Numbered from the stretch's first letter, positions 40,936 to 51,564 are shown. The stretch: 64,000 bases of DNA from Pararge aegeria (GCF_905163445.1 NC_053187.1:2108001-2172000); one strand, 5' to 3'. Translations and numbers: made by a program. Notes: generated from the letters alone by a model not told the origin.

Positions 40936-41454
40936 CTTTTGTCTCATATAATTGTATACTTGCTCTGTGAAAGTCTTATTATAGTCGGTTGTGCCGTTTT
41001 AATAACAGACAACTACTGTCATTTAATATGAAGCACTTGTAAATTGTAGATCCTAGAGAAAATATTTGTTTGAATGGATTTTTTTGTAAAGAACTACCAC
41101 ATTAAAACACAACGAGCACCGATGCGCCGAATGGTGTTAAAGATTTAACCTTCTTTAATTGACTATAAAGCAGCACACTTAAGCGATGTCCAATTGCACA
41201 AATCCACCGATATCCTTGAGAGCAACTATAGAAATCTTATCAAAATACCATATACAGTGGCAACAAATCACGACCAACAAACTTGTTCCAAGTCGCTCCG
41301 CTCCCATTACGTTGTGATTTCAAGAACCCAGCCCGGGCCACATTTTGAATGTCGCAAACTTTGCCCGTAACTCCTCCCCTTCCACAGGTCACGTACCTTA
41401 CCCTAAATTTGAGGAAAACACTTCATATATTTGGATCGTATCCATACTACTAAC
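40936..41454. other. Unassigned stretch
   Basis: No gene or recognised repeat. Confidence 0.4.
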
Positions 41455-41640
41455 TGTTATAAATGTATAATAAGTATATGCTTTGTTTATTTGTTTGCTT
41501 GATACATATGTTTTGTTTAACCGTTGCACTGATCTTGATCATATAAAGATAAAAAGTTTTCCCAGGGTAAAAAGTATCCTATGTAATTGGCTTACATAGG
41601 ATACTTTTTACCCTGGGAAAACTCACGTTTTTTGCGAGTT
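41455..41640 (+). mobile_element. HEL-B-like fragment with a 32 bp palindrome
   Basis: 'aaatgtataataagtatatg', 'tttgtttatttgtttgcttg' and 'gtaaaaagtatcctatgt' resemble HEL-B interior text. Bases 41555-41586 and 41592-41623 are exact reverse complements with a 5 bp loop. Confidence 0.55.
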
Positions 41641-41696
41641 TTTTTTAAACCGGTATAATTGCAATTTGATAAGCTCCGTGATACAATGCAGCGCTG

Positions 41697-41875
41697 TGGT
41701 CCCACGAACGGCGGCAGGGGCAATTGGGTAGTTTACATTTATTAATTTCCTCTGGTCTGGGGGAAGGCTTCGGCCGTGACTGGTTACCGCATTGCTGAGA
41801 AGGACGTGCCACCAAGTGATTAAGGTTTCTACTACGATGCCGCGTAGAAATCGATTACGGTAGGTACGAGTAGGT
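41697..41875 (+). mobile_element. SINE-C fragment
   Basis: 'cctctggtctgggggaaggc', 'cttcggccgtgactgg', 'cgatgccgcgtagaaatcg' and 'attacggtagg'. Both ends are incomplete. Confidence 0.6.
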
Positions 41876-41884
41876 TCAATATAA

Positions 41885-42120
41885 AATAAATATTCAAATT
41901 TATTTATTTCAAGTAGGCCTAATATAAGCACTTTTGAAACGTCAAGTCTGGCTGTGTGTAGTGACTCTACCACCGGTTCGGAAGGCAGATTCTACCGAGA
42001 AGAAGCCGGCAAGAAACTCAGCAGTTGCTCTTTTCCAACATCAACAATTTACATTTTAGATTTTAAAATTCATTTTTCTATCTTATGAGAGATGAAAGCG
42101 TAAAAAATATAAACTTTCAT
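41885..42120 (-). mobile_element. LINE-S 3' end
   Basis: 'atttatttcaagtaggcc', 'acttttgaaacgtcaagtct', 'ctctaccaccggttcggaag', 'gccggcaagaaactcagc' in antisense, then 'atcttatgagagatgaaagc'. Confidence 0.75.
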
Positions 42121-42599
42121 TAACCACAATTTGTTTCCATATCATCATTATCATCAACATTCATCATCATTATATCAACCCATTTCTAGTAACAGTAATT
42201 AAATAAATAAATTCAATAATTCTCCGTTTAACCTAGTTAATGAATATCACCATTGTATCAATATAACAAATTCAAACTATAAGTTATTCAGAATAAAAGC
42301 TTCCTTTACAAGTTATGTACCAACATTTGAACAAAAACGCGAACTCCGCGGGACCCGCTTTCAACAAAGGCTTGCGGTGTAATACCGCAGCGAACGTTGG
42401 AATTATATAAAATTTATTGCTTACTTTGTTTTCTCTATTGGACGCCCTTTGAAACTGTAAACGGTGAAATCCCATTTCTGTTATACTCTACCGGCTTACT
42501 GTAGTATTTTGAGAATTTCATCAAATTTTAAATATTATTCAGTATTCCGTTATTTTATTATTTTTAAGAACGATACATTTTATTCATAAACAAAATTAA
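42121..42599. other. Unassigned stretch
   Basis: 'catcatcattatatcaaccc' at 42163 is an antisense RTE/SINE-B tail scrap. Otherwise nothing is recognised. Confidence 0.4.
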
Positions 42600-42985
42600 C
42601 GGCCCATAGGCGCAGTGGGCAGCGACCCTGCTTTCTGAGTCCCTGGTTCGATTCCCAAAGCTGGAAAATGTTTGTGTGATGAACGTGAATCTTTTTCAGT
42701 GTCTGGGTGTTTATTTATATATTATAACCTATTAATCAATCACTCAATCAAAAATACTTTATTGCACACAAATAAAAGAAAACAAAGGTATAAGTCATTT
42801 AAATTTGTGTAACAAAGGCGGCCTTATCACTTATAGTGATTTCTTCTTTCTTTTATGAGAAATTGGCTCACATAATTAATGTATATTATTCATAAAAAAA
42901 TTCATCAGTTATTTTAGTACCTATAACACAAGCTACGCTTACTTTGGGGCTAGATAGCGATGTGTGTATTGTCGTAGTATATATA
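42600..42985 (+). mobile_element. SINE-A, interrupted
   Basis: Head 'aggcgcagtgggcagcgacc' with B box GGTTCGATTCCC, body to 'ttatatattataa' (42728), then a CR1-tail insertion, resuming at about 42877 with 'tgtatattattcat' to the tail 'gtcgtagtatatata'. Confidence 0.85.
42729..42876 (-). mobile_element. CR1-tail inserted in SINE-A
   Basis: 'aatactttattgcacacaaa', 'aaaggcggccttatcactta' and 'tagtgatttc' are the antisense 3' UTR of the CR1-like family. Confidence 0.75.
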
Positions 42986-43004
42986 TTTTTTTTGTTAAAA
43001 ACTA

Positions 43005-43315
43005 ACCGTTGCCCAAGTTCATCTTCCGCGTTTACTAAGGTTTTGTTTGGAACCGTTGGTTTTCCTGAAATAAAAAGTTACTCTCCGTACTTCAACTATG
43101 TAGTTATATGCTAAAAATCTAGTAGATCGGTTGCTTAGTTAGGGCGTAAAGTAAGGACAAACAAACAAACATATTTTTTTGGTCTATAAAAATATACCAT
43201 AACGAAAAAATAATCAATCAATCCAGTAGATCGGTTGCTTAGTTAGGGCGTAAAGTAAGGACAAACAAACAAACATATTTACCATACCATACCATAACGA
43301 AAAAATAATCAAAAA
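43005..43315 (-). mobile_element. HEL-B-like fragment with a 104 bp internal tandem duplication
   Basis: 'taaccgttgcccaagttc' at the left resembles the complement of the HEL-B end. 'agtagatcggttgcttagtt' begins at 43121 and again at 43225, and both are followed by 'gcgtaaagtaagg' and 'acaaacaaacaaacatattt'. The second copy ends in 'accat' pentamers. Confidence 0.55.
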
Positions 43316-43382
43316 AAAAATCGATTTAAGAGGTTTTTTGAAATTTTAAAAATTCTGAGCGACCTTTTAAAAAATTTTTTTT

Positions 43383-43405
43383 GAGCTGTCTTTCGGAGAC
43401 AGCTC
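43383..43405. repeat. 9 bp stem hairpin
   Basis: GAGCTGTCT, loop TTCGG, AGACAGCTC. It lies in T- and A-rich DNA. The resemblance to a terminator is not meaningful in an animal nuclear genome; it may belong to a transposon end. Confidence 0.6.
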
Positions 43406-43407
43406 AT

Positions 43408-43790
43408 AAAACATCGAAAACCGATATTTTTTCACGTGAGCCACCCTAATACTTACGCATTAATAACATCGGTATGGAACTATGGATTACAAAAAGATCC
43501 TGCTGCTGATAAGGTATATATTTAGCAATATTTTTCCCCAAACTATTTCTTTACTTTCAAGTCGAAGCGCACCGTATTGAAGACGATATGCAGAAGGATC
43601 CTCCTCAAGATCCTGTAAGCCCACCCCTTCATCATTAAAACAACTTTCTCTTCTAATCAATCTCGAAGACAGTTATTAATTTCTCTGCAAAATCACCTTC
43701 GGGACAGGAGCAAAAAGACTTATCCGCTCAAGCTGAGTTGCAGTTTTTATTAACCCCTACTATAGTATCTCTTATATCATCGTAATCATG
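43408..43790 (+). other. Possible exon series of an unknown gene or transposase
   Basis: A 40-codon open stretch ends TYALITSVWNYGLQKDPAADK just before a GTATAT donor (43514). After 46 bp and 'tttctttactttcaag' another open stretch follows (EAHRIEDDMQKDPPQDP, or in another frame SKRTVLKTICRRILLK) up to a GTAAGC donor (43616). After 'aatctcgaag' comes a third (about 43670-43780). Spacing and splice-like signals suggest small exons, but I recognise no family. Confidence 0.2.
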
Positions 43791-44699
43791 TGAAATCATG
43801 ATTTTGAAAATAGCAATTTACAAGTTACTGACTGTCTCCTTCTCGGTAGAATATTTTTCAAAACAAAGCCTTGTAGCTGACTTTAAAAGAAATTTAAAAA
43901 AATCCTGTAAAAATAAATTCTATAGAACTATTTCGCAATTTAGTGTTCCTAACGATCTTTACTTTCACATCTTTTGCACATACTTAGTAATATAATATCA
44001 GTATGTAAATTGTGTATTCCGAACGAATATGGAAACAAATTCACCTTGAAATTGTTACCTTGAATGTTTTTCCTTTAAATGGTTCATGTAATAAAAAAAC
44101 TTAAACCATATGACCGTTTTTAATACAGTGTACATTCTAGATTATCTAGAAGCTTGGTAGATATTGAAGTTGTGCACATTTATTTTTAGTGTGCTATGTG
44201 AATAAAAGTTCATGCTTGGGACATGCATTAAAGATGTGAAGGGATTTTGGCTCTTTTTCGATCCCCCTCCCTCGGTTGTGAGATGTCAACCCTCTCCCCC
44301 CTTCTGCTATGAACGATAAATCGCATGGTAATTGTGCATGTACGTTTTCTTCCTATTTTTATTTTGCCTTTTATTTAAAAAAAATTATGTTACTCGTGAC
44401 TTGTTTCTTTTGGACTTTTTATCAATCTCATGAAATTTAAGACAAACGTAAATAATTATCCTTATAACTCGAATCGAAAACGATCCATCGAATTAAAGTT
44501 GTCGATCGAGAACAAAGCGTAGCGGCATCTTAATCCCCTGTCAGCGCGGTTGGTCCAGGGACTGAGGAACTCATTAAGGGTGAAATAAAAAGGCTTTATT
44601 GCATATTTTTGTTTGATGTCAGGACTTACATGCTTAGGAGTTTTGGGAAACAGAATGATATGATATAAAAACTATACAATATATGATTTAATACGGATA
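43791..44699. other. Unassigned stretch
   Basis: No gene recognised. The 65-codon frame at 43798 has no signature. A C-rich patch lies at 44267-44305. Confidence 0.4.
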
Positions 44700-44907
44700 C
44701 CGGAAGCGGTGATGGCCAAGTGGTTAAAACTTCGATTTCACTTCGACTACTCGCTTTAACGGTGAAGGAAAACATCATGAGGAAACTTGCACACCTGAGA
44801 TCTCTCCATAATATTCTCGAAGGCGTGTGAAGTCCACCAATCTGCACTTACCGAGCGTGTGAGCCGTAACATAGTGGATTGGTAATGGTTTGTCATGATA
44901 ATGATAA
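44700..44907 (+). mobile_element. SINE-B with internal deletion
   Basis: Head 'gaagcggtgatggccaagtgg' joins directly to 'cgctttaacggtgaagg', losing the B-box region. Body 'tgtgaagtccaccaatctgc' and tail 'gataatgataa', where HEL-A has inserted. Confidence 0.7.
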
Positions 44908-45297
44908 TCTATATATATAAAACAGAAAGTGTATGGGTATGTTCCGTATAGGCTCCGAAACGGCTGGACCGATTTCGATGAAACTTTCAGGGAATCTCTG
45001 GATTGACCTGGCAAGTAATCCTGTAAAGTTTGGTGACGATCGGAGCACTCCTATTTTTGAACTGTCAAACTGTTGTTGTTGCTTTTATTTACTCTGATGA
45101 TATTCTAATGTTGGTTGTACATTGGTGTAGATAATGATCTTCACCCCCTCAAGAAGAGAATAGAAGAGAATGAAAACGGAGGGAAATAAATGATTTAATA
45201 TATTATGAGAATTAAATAAAAAAATTAATGATGTAAGTTTATTGTTTAAATAAAATAAAGCAAAATCTAGCCCGGCGAAGCGGGCTGGGTACGCTAG
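44908..45297 (+). mobile_element. HEL-A non-autonomous Helitron, complete
   Basis: Starts TCTATATATATAAAAC, ends with the AGCCCG/CGGGCT hairpin (about 45269-45286) and 'gctgggtacgCTAG'. Flanked by A and T. Inserted at the tail of a SINE-B copy. Confidence 0.85.
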
Positions 45298-45526
45298 TAT
45301 GTTATAAAGAAGATATAAGCCATAAAAAAAAAATATATATATAAAGAAAAATATATATTTTTTTTTCTTACATATAAGCCATAAACGTGTTAATGTGATA
45401 TGGCCTAGTTATGTTTGTGTTAATTTAATGCGCTAGTTAATCAAGCTCATGACGGTTACTGGGGACACTCGAAGACCACAAGATGACTTACGCTCGGTCC
45501 TGGTTACTATATCTAACACAATGTTG
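45298..45526. other. Unassigned stretch
   Basis: 'cataagccataaa' occurs twice (45315, 45362) around an A/T-rich simple stretch. Confidence 0.4.
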
Positions 45527-45655
45527 CCTGTTTATCGGTATATTACAAAAAAGGTATTCCCTCATTGCAGTTATTATCAAACATAAACATATTTTGCCGT
45601 ATAACTAGACGTCTTTATAAACTTTTTAGTAACGTAGTACTTTTAATTTATATGT
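45527..45655 (+). repeat. Local direct repeat, uninterrupted copy
   Basis: 'ctgtttatcggtatattac', 'ggtattccctcattgcag', 'ttattatcaaacataaac' and 'tttagtaacgtagtactttt'. The sister at 45880 is split by a SINE-A. Confidence 0.75.
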
Positions 45656-45734
45656 TTTAACTATATGTAGTATTAATATGTAATGTATGTAATTAGCACA
45701 ATTTGGGTAGTGCAGTATCCCGTTTTATATGTTT

Positions 45735-45872
45735 CTTCAACCAAAGGTTAACTGGAGGAGATCGCTTCAAGCGATAAGGCCGCCTTTGTGCATATGTGTA
45801 TTATCGTTTTTTTCGTTAACCTGGCTTTCTATTTGTATGTCCAATACAGACTTCTTCTTCTTCTTCTTCTAC
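45735..45872 (+). mobile_element. CR1-tail with CTT repeat
   Basis: 'gaggagatcgcttcaagcgat' (the conserved hairpin), 'aaggccgcctttgtgc' and a (CTT)6 tract at the end (45849-45869). Confidence 0.65.
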
Positions 45873-45879
45873 TTTTCGT

Positions 45880-46292
45880 GACTGTTTATCGGTAGATTAA
45901 AAAGTAGGTATTCCCTCATTAAAGTTATTATCAAACATAAACTTATTTTGCTGTATAACAAGACGTGTTTATAAACACGTTTTGTTATACTTGGTATTGA
46001 CGGCCGACTGGCGCAGTCGGCAGCGACCCTGCTCTCTGAGTCAAAGGCCGTGGGTTCGATTCCCACAACAGGAAAATGTTTATGTGATGAACATTAATGT
46101 TTTTTAGTGTCAGGGTATTTATCTGTATATTATAAGTATTTATGTATATTATGCATAAAAATATTCATCAGTCATCTTTGTACCCATAACACAAGCTACG
46201 CTTGCTTTTGGGCTAGATGGCAATGTGTGTATTGACGTAGTATAGTTATTTATTTAAACTTCTTAGTAACAGTAGTACTTTTCGTGACAGAG
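45880..46292 (+). repeat. Local direct repeat, copy split by SINE-A
   Basis: 'ctgtttatcggtagatta', 'ggtattccctcattaaag', 'ttattatcaaacataaac' up to about 46000, resuming after the SINE with 'cttcttagtaacagtagtac'. It carries a private hairpin 'aagacgtgtttataaacacg'. Confidence 0.65.
46001..46250 (+). mobile_element. SINE-A, full length
   Basis: Head 'cggccgactggcgcagtcgg' with intact B box GGTTCGATTCCCAC, body and 'attgacgtagtatagttatt' tail. Inserted in the local direct repeat. Confidence 0.9.
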
Positions 46293-46530
46293 CTCATCCG
46301 GGGAAGTAGGTACTACCACCATGCATGCTTTTAGTATTTGCTGCTCAGCAACATTATTGCAATTATGTGGTCCGATCTAAAAGGTGTGGGTGCTGGTGTA
46401 ATTGGAAGCACATGAGTATTAACTCTTATACCTCAAGTTTCTTATACATAGGTTGGCATGTTGCAGGACGTTTTCCTTGCATGCCCTGCGAAGTTGCTTT
46501 GTGGGCCATTTCGTAGGTCCGTCTAATTAT
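46262..46530 (+). repeat. E dispersed repeat, fullest copy
   Basis: 'gtgacagagctcatccgggg', 'actaccaccatgcatgc', 'gctcagcaacattattgcaa', 'tgctggtgtaattggaagca', 'catgccctgcgaagttgc'. Other copies: 35056/35720, 48885, 62755. Non-coding, class unknown. Confidence 0.6.
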
Positions 46531-46904
46531 TATTCCTAAAAAAAAATCAAATTCAGCAATTCTATATTCATCACAGCCACTTATGAAGCGTTCATACAAA
46601 TTAACGAATCTTTCACTAGTAAGTAGGTACATTAGAAATTAATGTAATAATAACGTTTCAAAAGTATAGGTAGGCACAATAAATAATACACCAAACGTGT
46701 GGTTTTTTTTTGAATGTATGATATGGCATAATGTAAACTGATTTTTCTACTTTGTAATCCTTACTGTTATTATAAACTAATGTAATTGTAACGTCTTAAC
46801 TAAGGAACCAATAACCTAAATAATTCAGATCGTACGTAACACTATTTTAGATATGTGGGCATCAACTGACTAAGATTATGCTCGACAACCCTTTAGGTCT
46901 TTTC
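46531..46904. other. Unassigned; short antisense LINE-K scrap at 46570-46610
   Basis: 'cagccacttatgaagcgttc' matches the LINE-K 3' end. Otherwise nothing is recognised. Confidence 0.4.
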
Positions 46905-47400
46905 ATCAAATTCAATTTTTTTTTTTTTTTTATTTATCTAGGCTTATCACAGGCACTTATTAAGCGTTCATACATATATGATTACATAATACTTCACTTT
47001 ATTTATTTATTTCATTATTTTTATTTATATATTCAGTTTGCCGTATCGTCACTCGGGTCTCAGCTGAAAATCAGCGGCATGCGTGTACTTAGGTACAATG
47101 CAAGGCAAATGTTGAGCTGTACACCCTTTCTGTCTTGTGTTACACACAGACATTGTATGTTGTACTAAGTTGTTACTTTATTATTATAAGATGTACTGTT
47201 TGCAACACTTAACAAGAATAAATGTTTTTTCTTTCTTTCTTTCTTTTCTTTCTGAATGGGGTTCCAAACGCGCTCTGGTCTAATAAGAGCACAAAACAAA
47301 CTTAACTTTAATTTTTTTTTGTTATCACCATCTCACAGTAAATTAATACTAAGCTATGAAGTTAGAGCAATTCACACCCAAGCTTTTTTATCGTTTAAAT
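46905..47400 (-). mobile_element. LINE-K 3' end, interrupted
   Basis: 'atcaaattcaattttt ... aggcttatcacaggcac' (46905-46985) continues at 47250 with 'ggggttccaaacgcgc', 'tgttatcaccatctcac', 'gcaattcacacccaagc'. Between lies about 260 bp ending in 'acaagaataaatgtttt' and a (TTCTT)n tract: another retroposon tail. Confidence 0.65.
47227..47252. repeat. TTTC-rich microsatellite
   Basis: Tandem TTTC units at the end of the inserted retroposon tail. Confidence 0.7.
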
Positions 47401-47819
47401 CGCATCGCATCGTTGAACCGCGTAAGTACACATTTCAGTCGATTGTTAGTACCTGATACTATTACTGGGGCACTGGCAATCATTCAACGAGTACTGGAAA
47501 CATAGGTACAAGTTATCCTAATCTCTCTTATACCCCCCAAGTATAGCGTATAAGCAATCAAATAAATCTCCTTTAATGTCCGTGGAATCGCTTCAAAAGA
47601 ACACTTATCAAAAGATGCCTTGCCGAAGCCGAAATACCATAAAAGTGTAATGAATTGGATCCGTAAGATAAAAAGGCCATTAAAAGTGAACGGGATATGA
47701 AATCGAATAATAAAGAATTACCAACTTCCTTTTAAAGCTTCGATTATAAAATTTATTTTATTGGAAAACAGAAATAAGAAAAACACTTCAAAAGTGCATA
47801 AATTCAGGTAGGTATAGGT
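47401..47819. other. Unassigned stretch
   Basis: No gene or recognised repeat. Confidence 0.4.
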
Positions 47820-47915
47820 TAAAACGCACATATCTTAGAAAGGTGCGTGCTAGGATTCGAACTCAGCCCCCGAAAGAGAAGAATATGTCCTCCCGCTGCG
47901 CTATCACCGCTATAG
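47820..47915 (-). mobile_element. SINE-B head, antisense
   Basis: 'aaaggtgcgtgctaggattc', 'gaactcagcccccgaaagag' and 'gctgcgctatcaccgct'. Confidence 0.6.
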
Positions 47916-48109
47916 ATATACCACTCACAGATTTAAGAATATACAGAATCCTCATTCAGCTATTATTGTATGCAGTGTCGAAAAACAGTGAAAACGCCCC
48001 GCGCAGGTCTCACTGTACACCCTCGGAATGTTGCTAGCTCACAAACTATTTCCCATTTTCCCATCTTATGGTAAACTTTTAGAATATGAAATAATTACTT
48101 TCAACTGTA

Positions 48110-48381
48110 TTATGAAAATTAAGCTTAATTTGCTATACTCCGCGAAAAGCTGGAGAATCTGTATTGTGATGTGTTACATTCATTATTCATTGTTCATTAT
48201 TCATTGTAAAGTCATAATCTCCTGAGGATGCTCCGGTTTCAGAGCGAAACGTGCGTAGCGCTGCGAACATTGCCGCAGATTTTTTTGGTGTGGAGTATAA
48301 GGATTGAATAAATTATAAATTACACCATACAGATTGTCCTGCTTTTCGCGGAGTATAGCAAATTAAGCCTAATTTTCATAA
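48110..48381. mobile_element. M1 MITE, complete, 272 bp
   Basis: Inverted ends of about 70 bp, starting TTATGAAAATTAAGC and ending in the complement, flanked by TA on both sides (48108 and 48382). TA duplication points to a Tc1/mariner-type mobilising enzyme. Core 'cctgaggatgctccggtttc' and 'agagcgaaacgtgcg'. Non-coding. Fragments: 5056, 14116, 26829. Confidence 0.85.
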
Positions 48382-48884
48382 TATATTATGAATTTCCATT
48401 TCAGTCTTCGTTTGTTGTTGGCTTCCTCTAACACCAGGTTTTTTCTGAATATTGTTAGTTAATTTTAAGTTAAAGATTACGTAAAATAATCAATATTTAT
48501 AAAAGGGGGAAAAATTCCAAATGAAAGTATCAATTGAATATTAAAATAAGTAATTTTTAAATCAGAGATGTTTAACCGGTTTCGGGTTTCAGGCTGCTAC
48601 ACTAGGTTGCACTTTAGACCTATTTAAGCACGGAACTTCTAAAACTCGTTTATCTTAGCTATCTGGGTCACATTCCTCCAAAGCGCAGGTACAGAGTCTA
48701 CAGAGAGGCTGTTTTAAGGCATTCCGTCCGGAATTCCTCCCAAAATATTATTGACCGACGGAATTATTTTCGGAATCCTAATAAATTGGGAGCAATTTTA
48801 CGTAAATGGGTTCTCTTAAAAGATTTTTTACTCTGTACGATCGGATATCGGAGATTTACCCGATTTAGTAATCTAAACGATGAG
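48382..48884. other. Unassigned stretch
   Basis: No gene or recognised repeat. Confidence 0.4.
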
Positions 48885-48990
48885 GACTGCTTGATTTTAG
48901 TAGTGGTAAAGCTTTTTGTGACAGAGCTCGCCCGGGAAAGTACTATTCCGCTAAGTTTTCTGCTGCTAAGCGCCATTGTTGCAATCGTCT
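48885..48990 (+). repeat. E dispersed repeat, left part
   Basis: 'gtagtggtaaagctttttgt', 'gacagagctcgcccggg', 'aagcgccattgttgcaatc'. Confidence 0.5.
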
Positions 48991-49014
48991 GACAATTAAT
49001 ACTATAAAAAAAGG

Positions 49015-49132
49015 TTCATTGATCATATCAACCCATTACTGGCCCACTACAGGGCACGGGTCCTACAATGAGAAGGTAAGGACGTAGTCCACCACGCTGG
49101 CCCAGTGCGCAGTGGTGGACAGGTTATTAGGT
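49015..49132 (-). mobile_element. SINE-B, 3' third
   Basis: 'atcatatcaacccattactg', 'actacagggcacgggtcc', 'gtccaccacgctggcccagt' in antisense. Confidence 0.7.
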
Positions 49133-49784
49133 TATATAACAATAATATGTCATATGGCCGCAAACTCAGCGTTATGCTGTTATTTGGCATTCGCTGTTTT
49201 CAGTGTTTCTCCAGCATCTAACTGAACTGCCGCTTCGCCAGAATAAAAGCAGAAGTAATTTATCGTAACAAAGAAATGGAAAGTAAATAAAAATATTAGT
49301 AATAATAATAAAATAAAATAATAAATAATAGAGTATAATAATAAAAATTGCAGATAAAATAAACTAAAAATTATTTTTTAAAAATTATCTAAAACAGAAC
49401 AAAAGTACGTATTTGCAGCCGACGTATTGACAGTGACAATGAACTAATATCTGATTGTTACGAATCTGAACAAATCGGATCTGTATCTGATCGGATGGTG
49501 TAAAAGCGATCAAATGGTAGAATCGGAAAGGGCGGACGCTCTGCGCCTGTAATTTGTACTGAAGCCTGTTTATAAAGAAAATTCCGAGAGGATTACGAAT
49601 ATTTGTCACATTTTGTTCTCCCAAGCTATTTTAAATATGCCTTTGAGGTAAAAAAATACCTTTAGATAAATAACGTGGTAAGAACGAACTTCTAAAAAAA
49701 ACTTACACAATGTTGATTAAAACGACCTTCAACCACCCTGATTTATTACGAAAAATTACAATATATATATATTTTATTTTTTTA
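49133..49784. other. Unassigned stretch
   Basis: AAT-rich simple DNA at 49285-49345; no gene. Confidence 0.4.
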
Positions 49785-49938
49785 TTTCACTACAAGTTAG
49801 CCCTTGACTGCAATCTCACCTGGTGGTAAGTGATGATGCAGTCTAAAATGGTACTGAGCTAACATGTTATGGAGTATTGTAGTCATACCACTAATCGGTA
49901 TTCACGCGCATCGCGCCGGAACATTTAATTTAGTGACA
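49785..49938 (-). mobile_element. SINE-C, 3' half
   Basis: 'tacaagttagcccttgactg', 'caatctcacctggtggtaag', 'gatgcagtctaaaatgg', 'gtcataccactaatcgg' (antisense). Confidence 0.7.
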
Positions 49939-49944
49939 TCTGAA

Positions 49945-50280
49945 AATCGTTTGCGAAAGGTACAGAAGTAATTTATGGGATTGAGTATACGCTTTTACAA
50001 TATGATTTCCTAAGGTAATTTTGAACCTACCAATGCATAAATTCAAAGAATATGTTAAAACACATTTATTACAGCGAGGTACATACAATTGATGAACTTT
50101 TTAATGACAAGGTTGCTTGGAAGCTCCGCTTTCGTCTCTAACAAGATAGAAAAATGAATGTAAATTGTTGATGTTGGAAAAGAGCAACTGAAAGAATCAC
50201 GACAAAGAGACAGACTTGTAGTTTCAATAGTGAAATAAGTGAATTTTCAATTTGAATTGTGAATAACTAATGTAATTTGT
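49945..50280 (+). mobile_element. LINE-S 3' end with reverse-transcriptase C-terminus
   Basis: Reads FKEYVKTHLLQRGTYN-type residues (about 50041-50090), then a frame shift and NDKVAWK. This is the coding end for the LINE-S 3' UTR, so LINE-S also belongs to the Jockey/CR1-like group. 'gttgatgttggaaaagagca' follows; the tail is 'aatttgaattgtg'. Confidence 0.65.
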
Positions 50281-50930
50281 ATGGAAACTAATCAAAAGCT
50301 GTACGCATTGAAGAAACGTAGAGCCATACAATACAATACTTATTCGCCTTCTCCTGCGAGGGAGAAGGTTTGTGTCCAGCAGTGGGATACAAACCTTATC
50401 CCTCGAAGTCCTGGTTGGGATAATGGAATTTAAAAGCTATTTAATTATTTGTGCTAGTTCGGTAGTATTTCGGTCATACCTTACCTGCAATGACCTGCGT
50501 AATTGTTAACTATTAGTACGGCATGCACGTTGCCATATTAAAACTTAACTAGAACATGTAAGTAAGGAAAAAGCAGGACAAAATACTGGTAGGTTTAAAT
50601 TTGTACGTTATGCAGACCGGTTAAGGTGGTTAATTGAATGGCATAGTTGAAAGAAACATGAAAGTAGGTAGTGCTACATCTTGAATTTAGTCGAACTTTT
50701 CTCAGAACATACGGCTCTGAAGGACAGTCAATAGAAGCTTCAAGCACAATAATAATAATAATAGTCATTTATTTCAGACGTTTACATCCATAGATTGGCA
50801 AACATCCATAGGGCAGTCGTATCTGGCAGTAAATATCTTAAGAATGTCGTTGTCGCTGGTACGTAAACGCTGTAGAATGACAACTTCAATGAAAGCTTAA
50901 GCGGGGTTTGTCGAAAAGAAAAATGTAGAC
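50281..50930. other. Unassigned; small hairpin and AAT tract
   Basis: 'aaggtttgtgtccagcag' and 'gggatacaaacctt' (50366-50396) form an imperfect hairpin. An AAT tract at 50749-50763 is followed by 'gtcatttatttcagacg', likely an antisense retroposon tail. Confidence 0.4.
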
Positions 50931-50931
50931 C

Positions 50932-51005
50932 AAGCTGTGATAGCCTAGTGGTTAGGACTTCGGCTTTATTTCGGGGGGCCGAGTTTGAATCCCAGCCAAC
51001 TTTTA
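50932..51005 (+). mobile_element. SINE-B head only
   Basis: 'agctgtgatagcctagtgg', 'ttaggacttcggctttattt', B box 'gtttgaatcccagcc', ending in T-rich DNA. Confidence 0.65.
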
Positions 51006-51564
51006 ACTTTTTTTTAATTTAATTTAATTTATTTCGACTTGAGCGTTTGCTGTAGATATGAATTCTCTTTTACTCTGACGTTAATAATTCTCCATAATCG
51101 AAACCAACATGCCAATTTTTATTCGCTCTTAATCGATATAGGTTTGTGTACAGGTACAGCTGTACCTACGTGTACAGGTTTTATTGCAACCAAAGCTAGT
51201 ATGTATAAAAAAAAGATTTACGTTCTCCATGACCGTGTACTTAATAAAGGCTGCGCCTAATTTCAGTTTACGGACGGGCTTAAGACGGCCAGCAGGTAAT
51301 ACATGAGCACAACCACATACAAATACGAGACAAGATACAGCTGGAAGACCCGATAAAGGTGAAATTAAATTATTAAAGAAAATCTAAAACTGGGCTACAT
51401 AAAAGCTGAAAATAACCGATCAACTTGATTTTTGGGATAGATTTAGTCGAAATAACGAAGAGTAACGAGTAACGAGTTTAACGCACAACGGAAGGTTTCG
51501 GCCGACTAATTACGGTGACAAGCCCAGGGAAAGAAGAAGAACGAAGAGTAACATAGGCTAAAGG
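51006..51564. other. Unassigned stretch
   Basis: 'aggtacagctgtacct' at 51153 is a short palindrome. No gene. Confidence 0.4.

Noticed and set aside
43383..43405. Bacterial-type terminator hairpin
   Set aside because: A GC stem near a T-run looks like one, but the context is an animal nuclear genome and no gene ends there.
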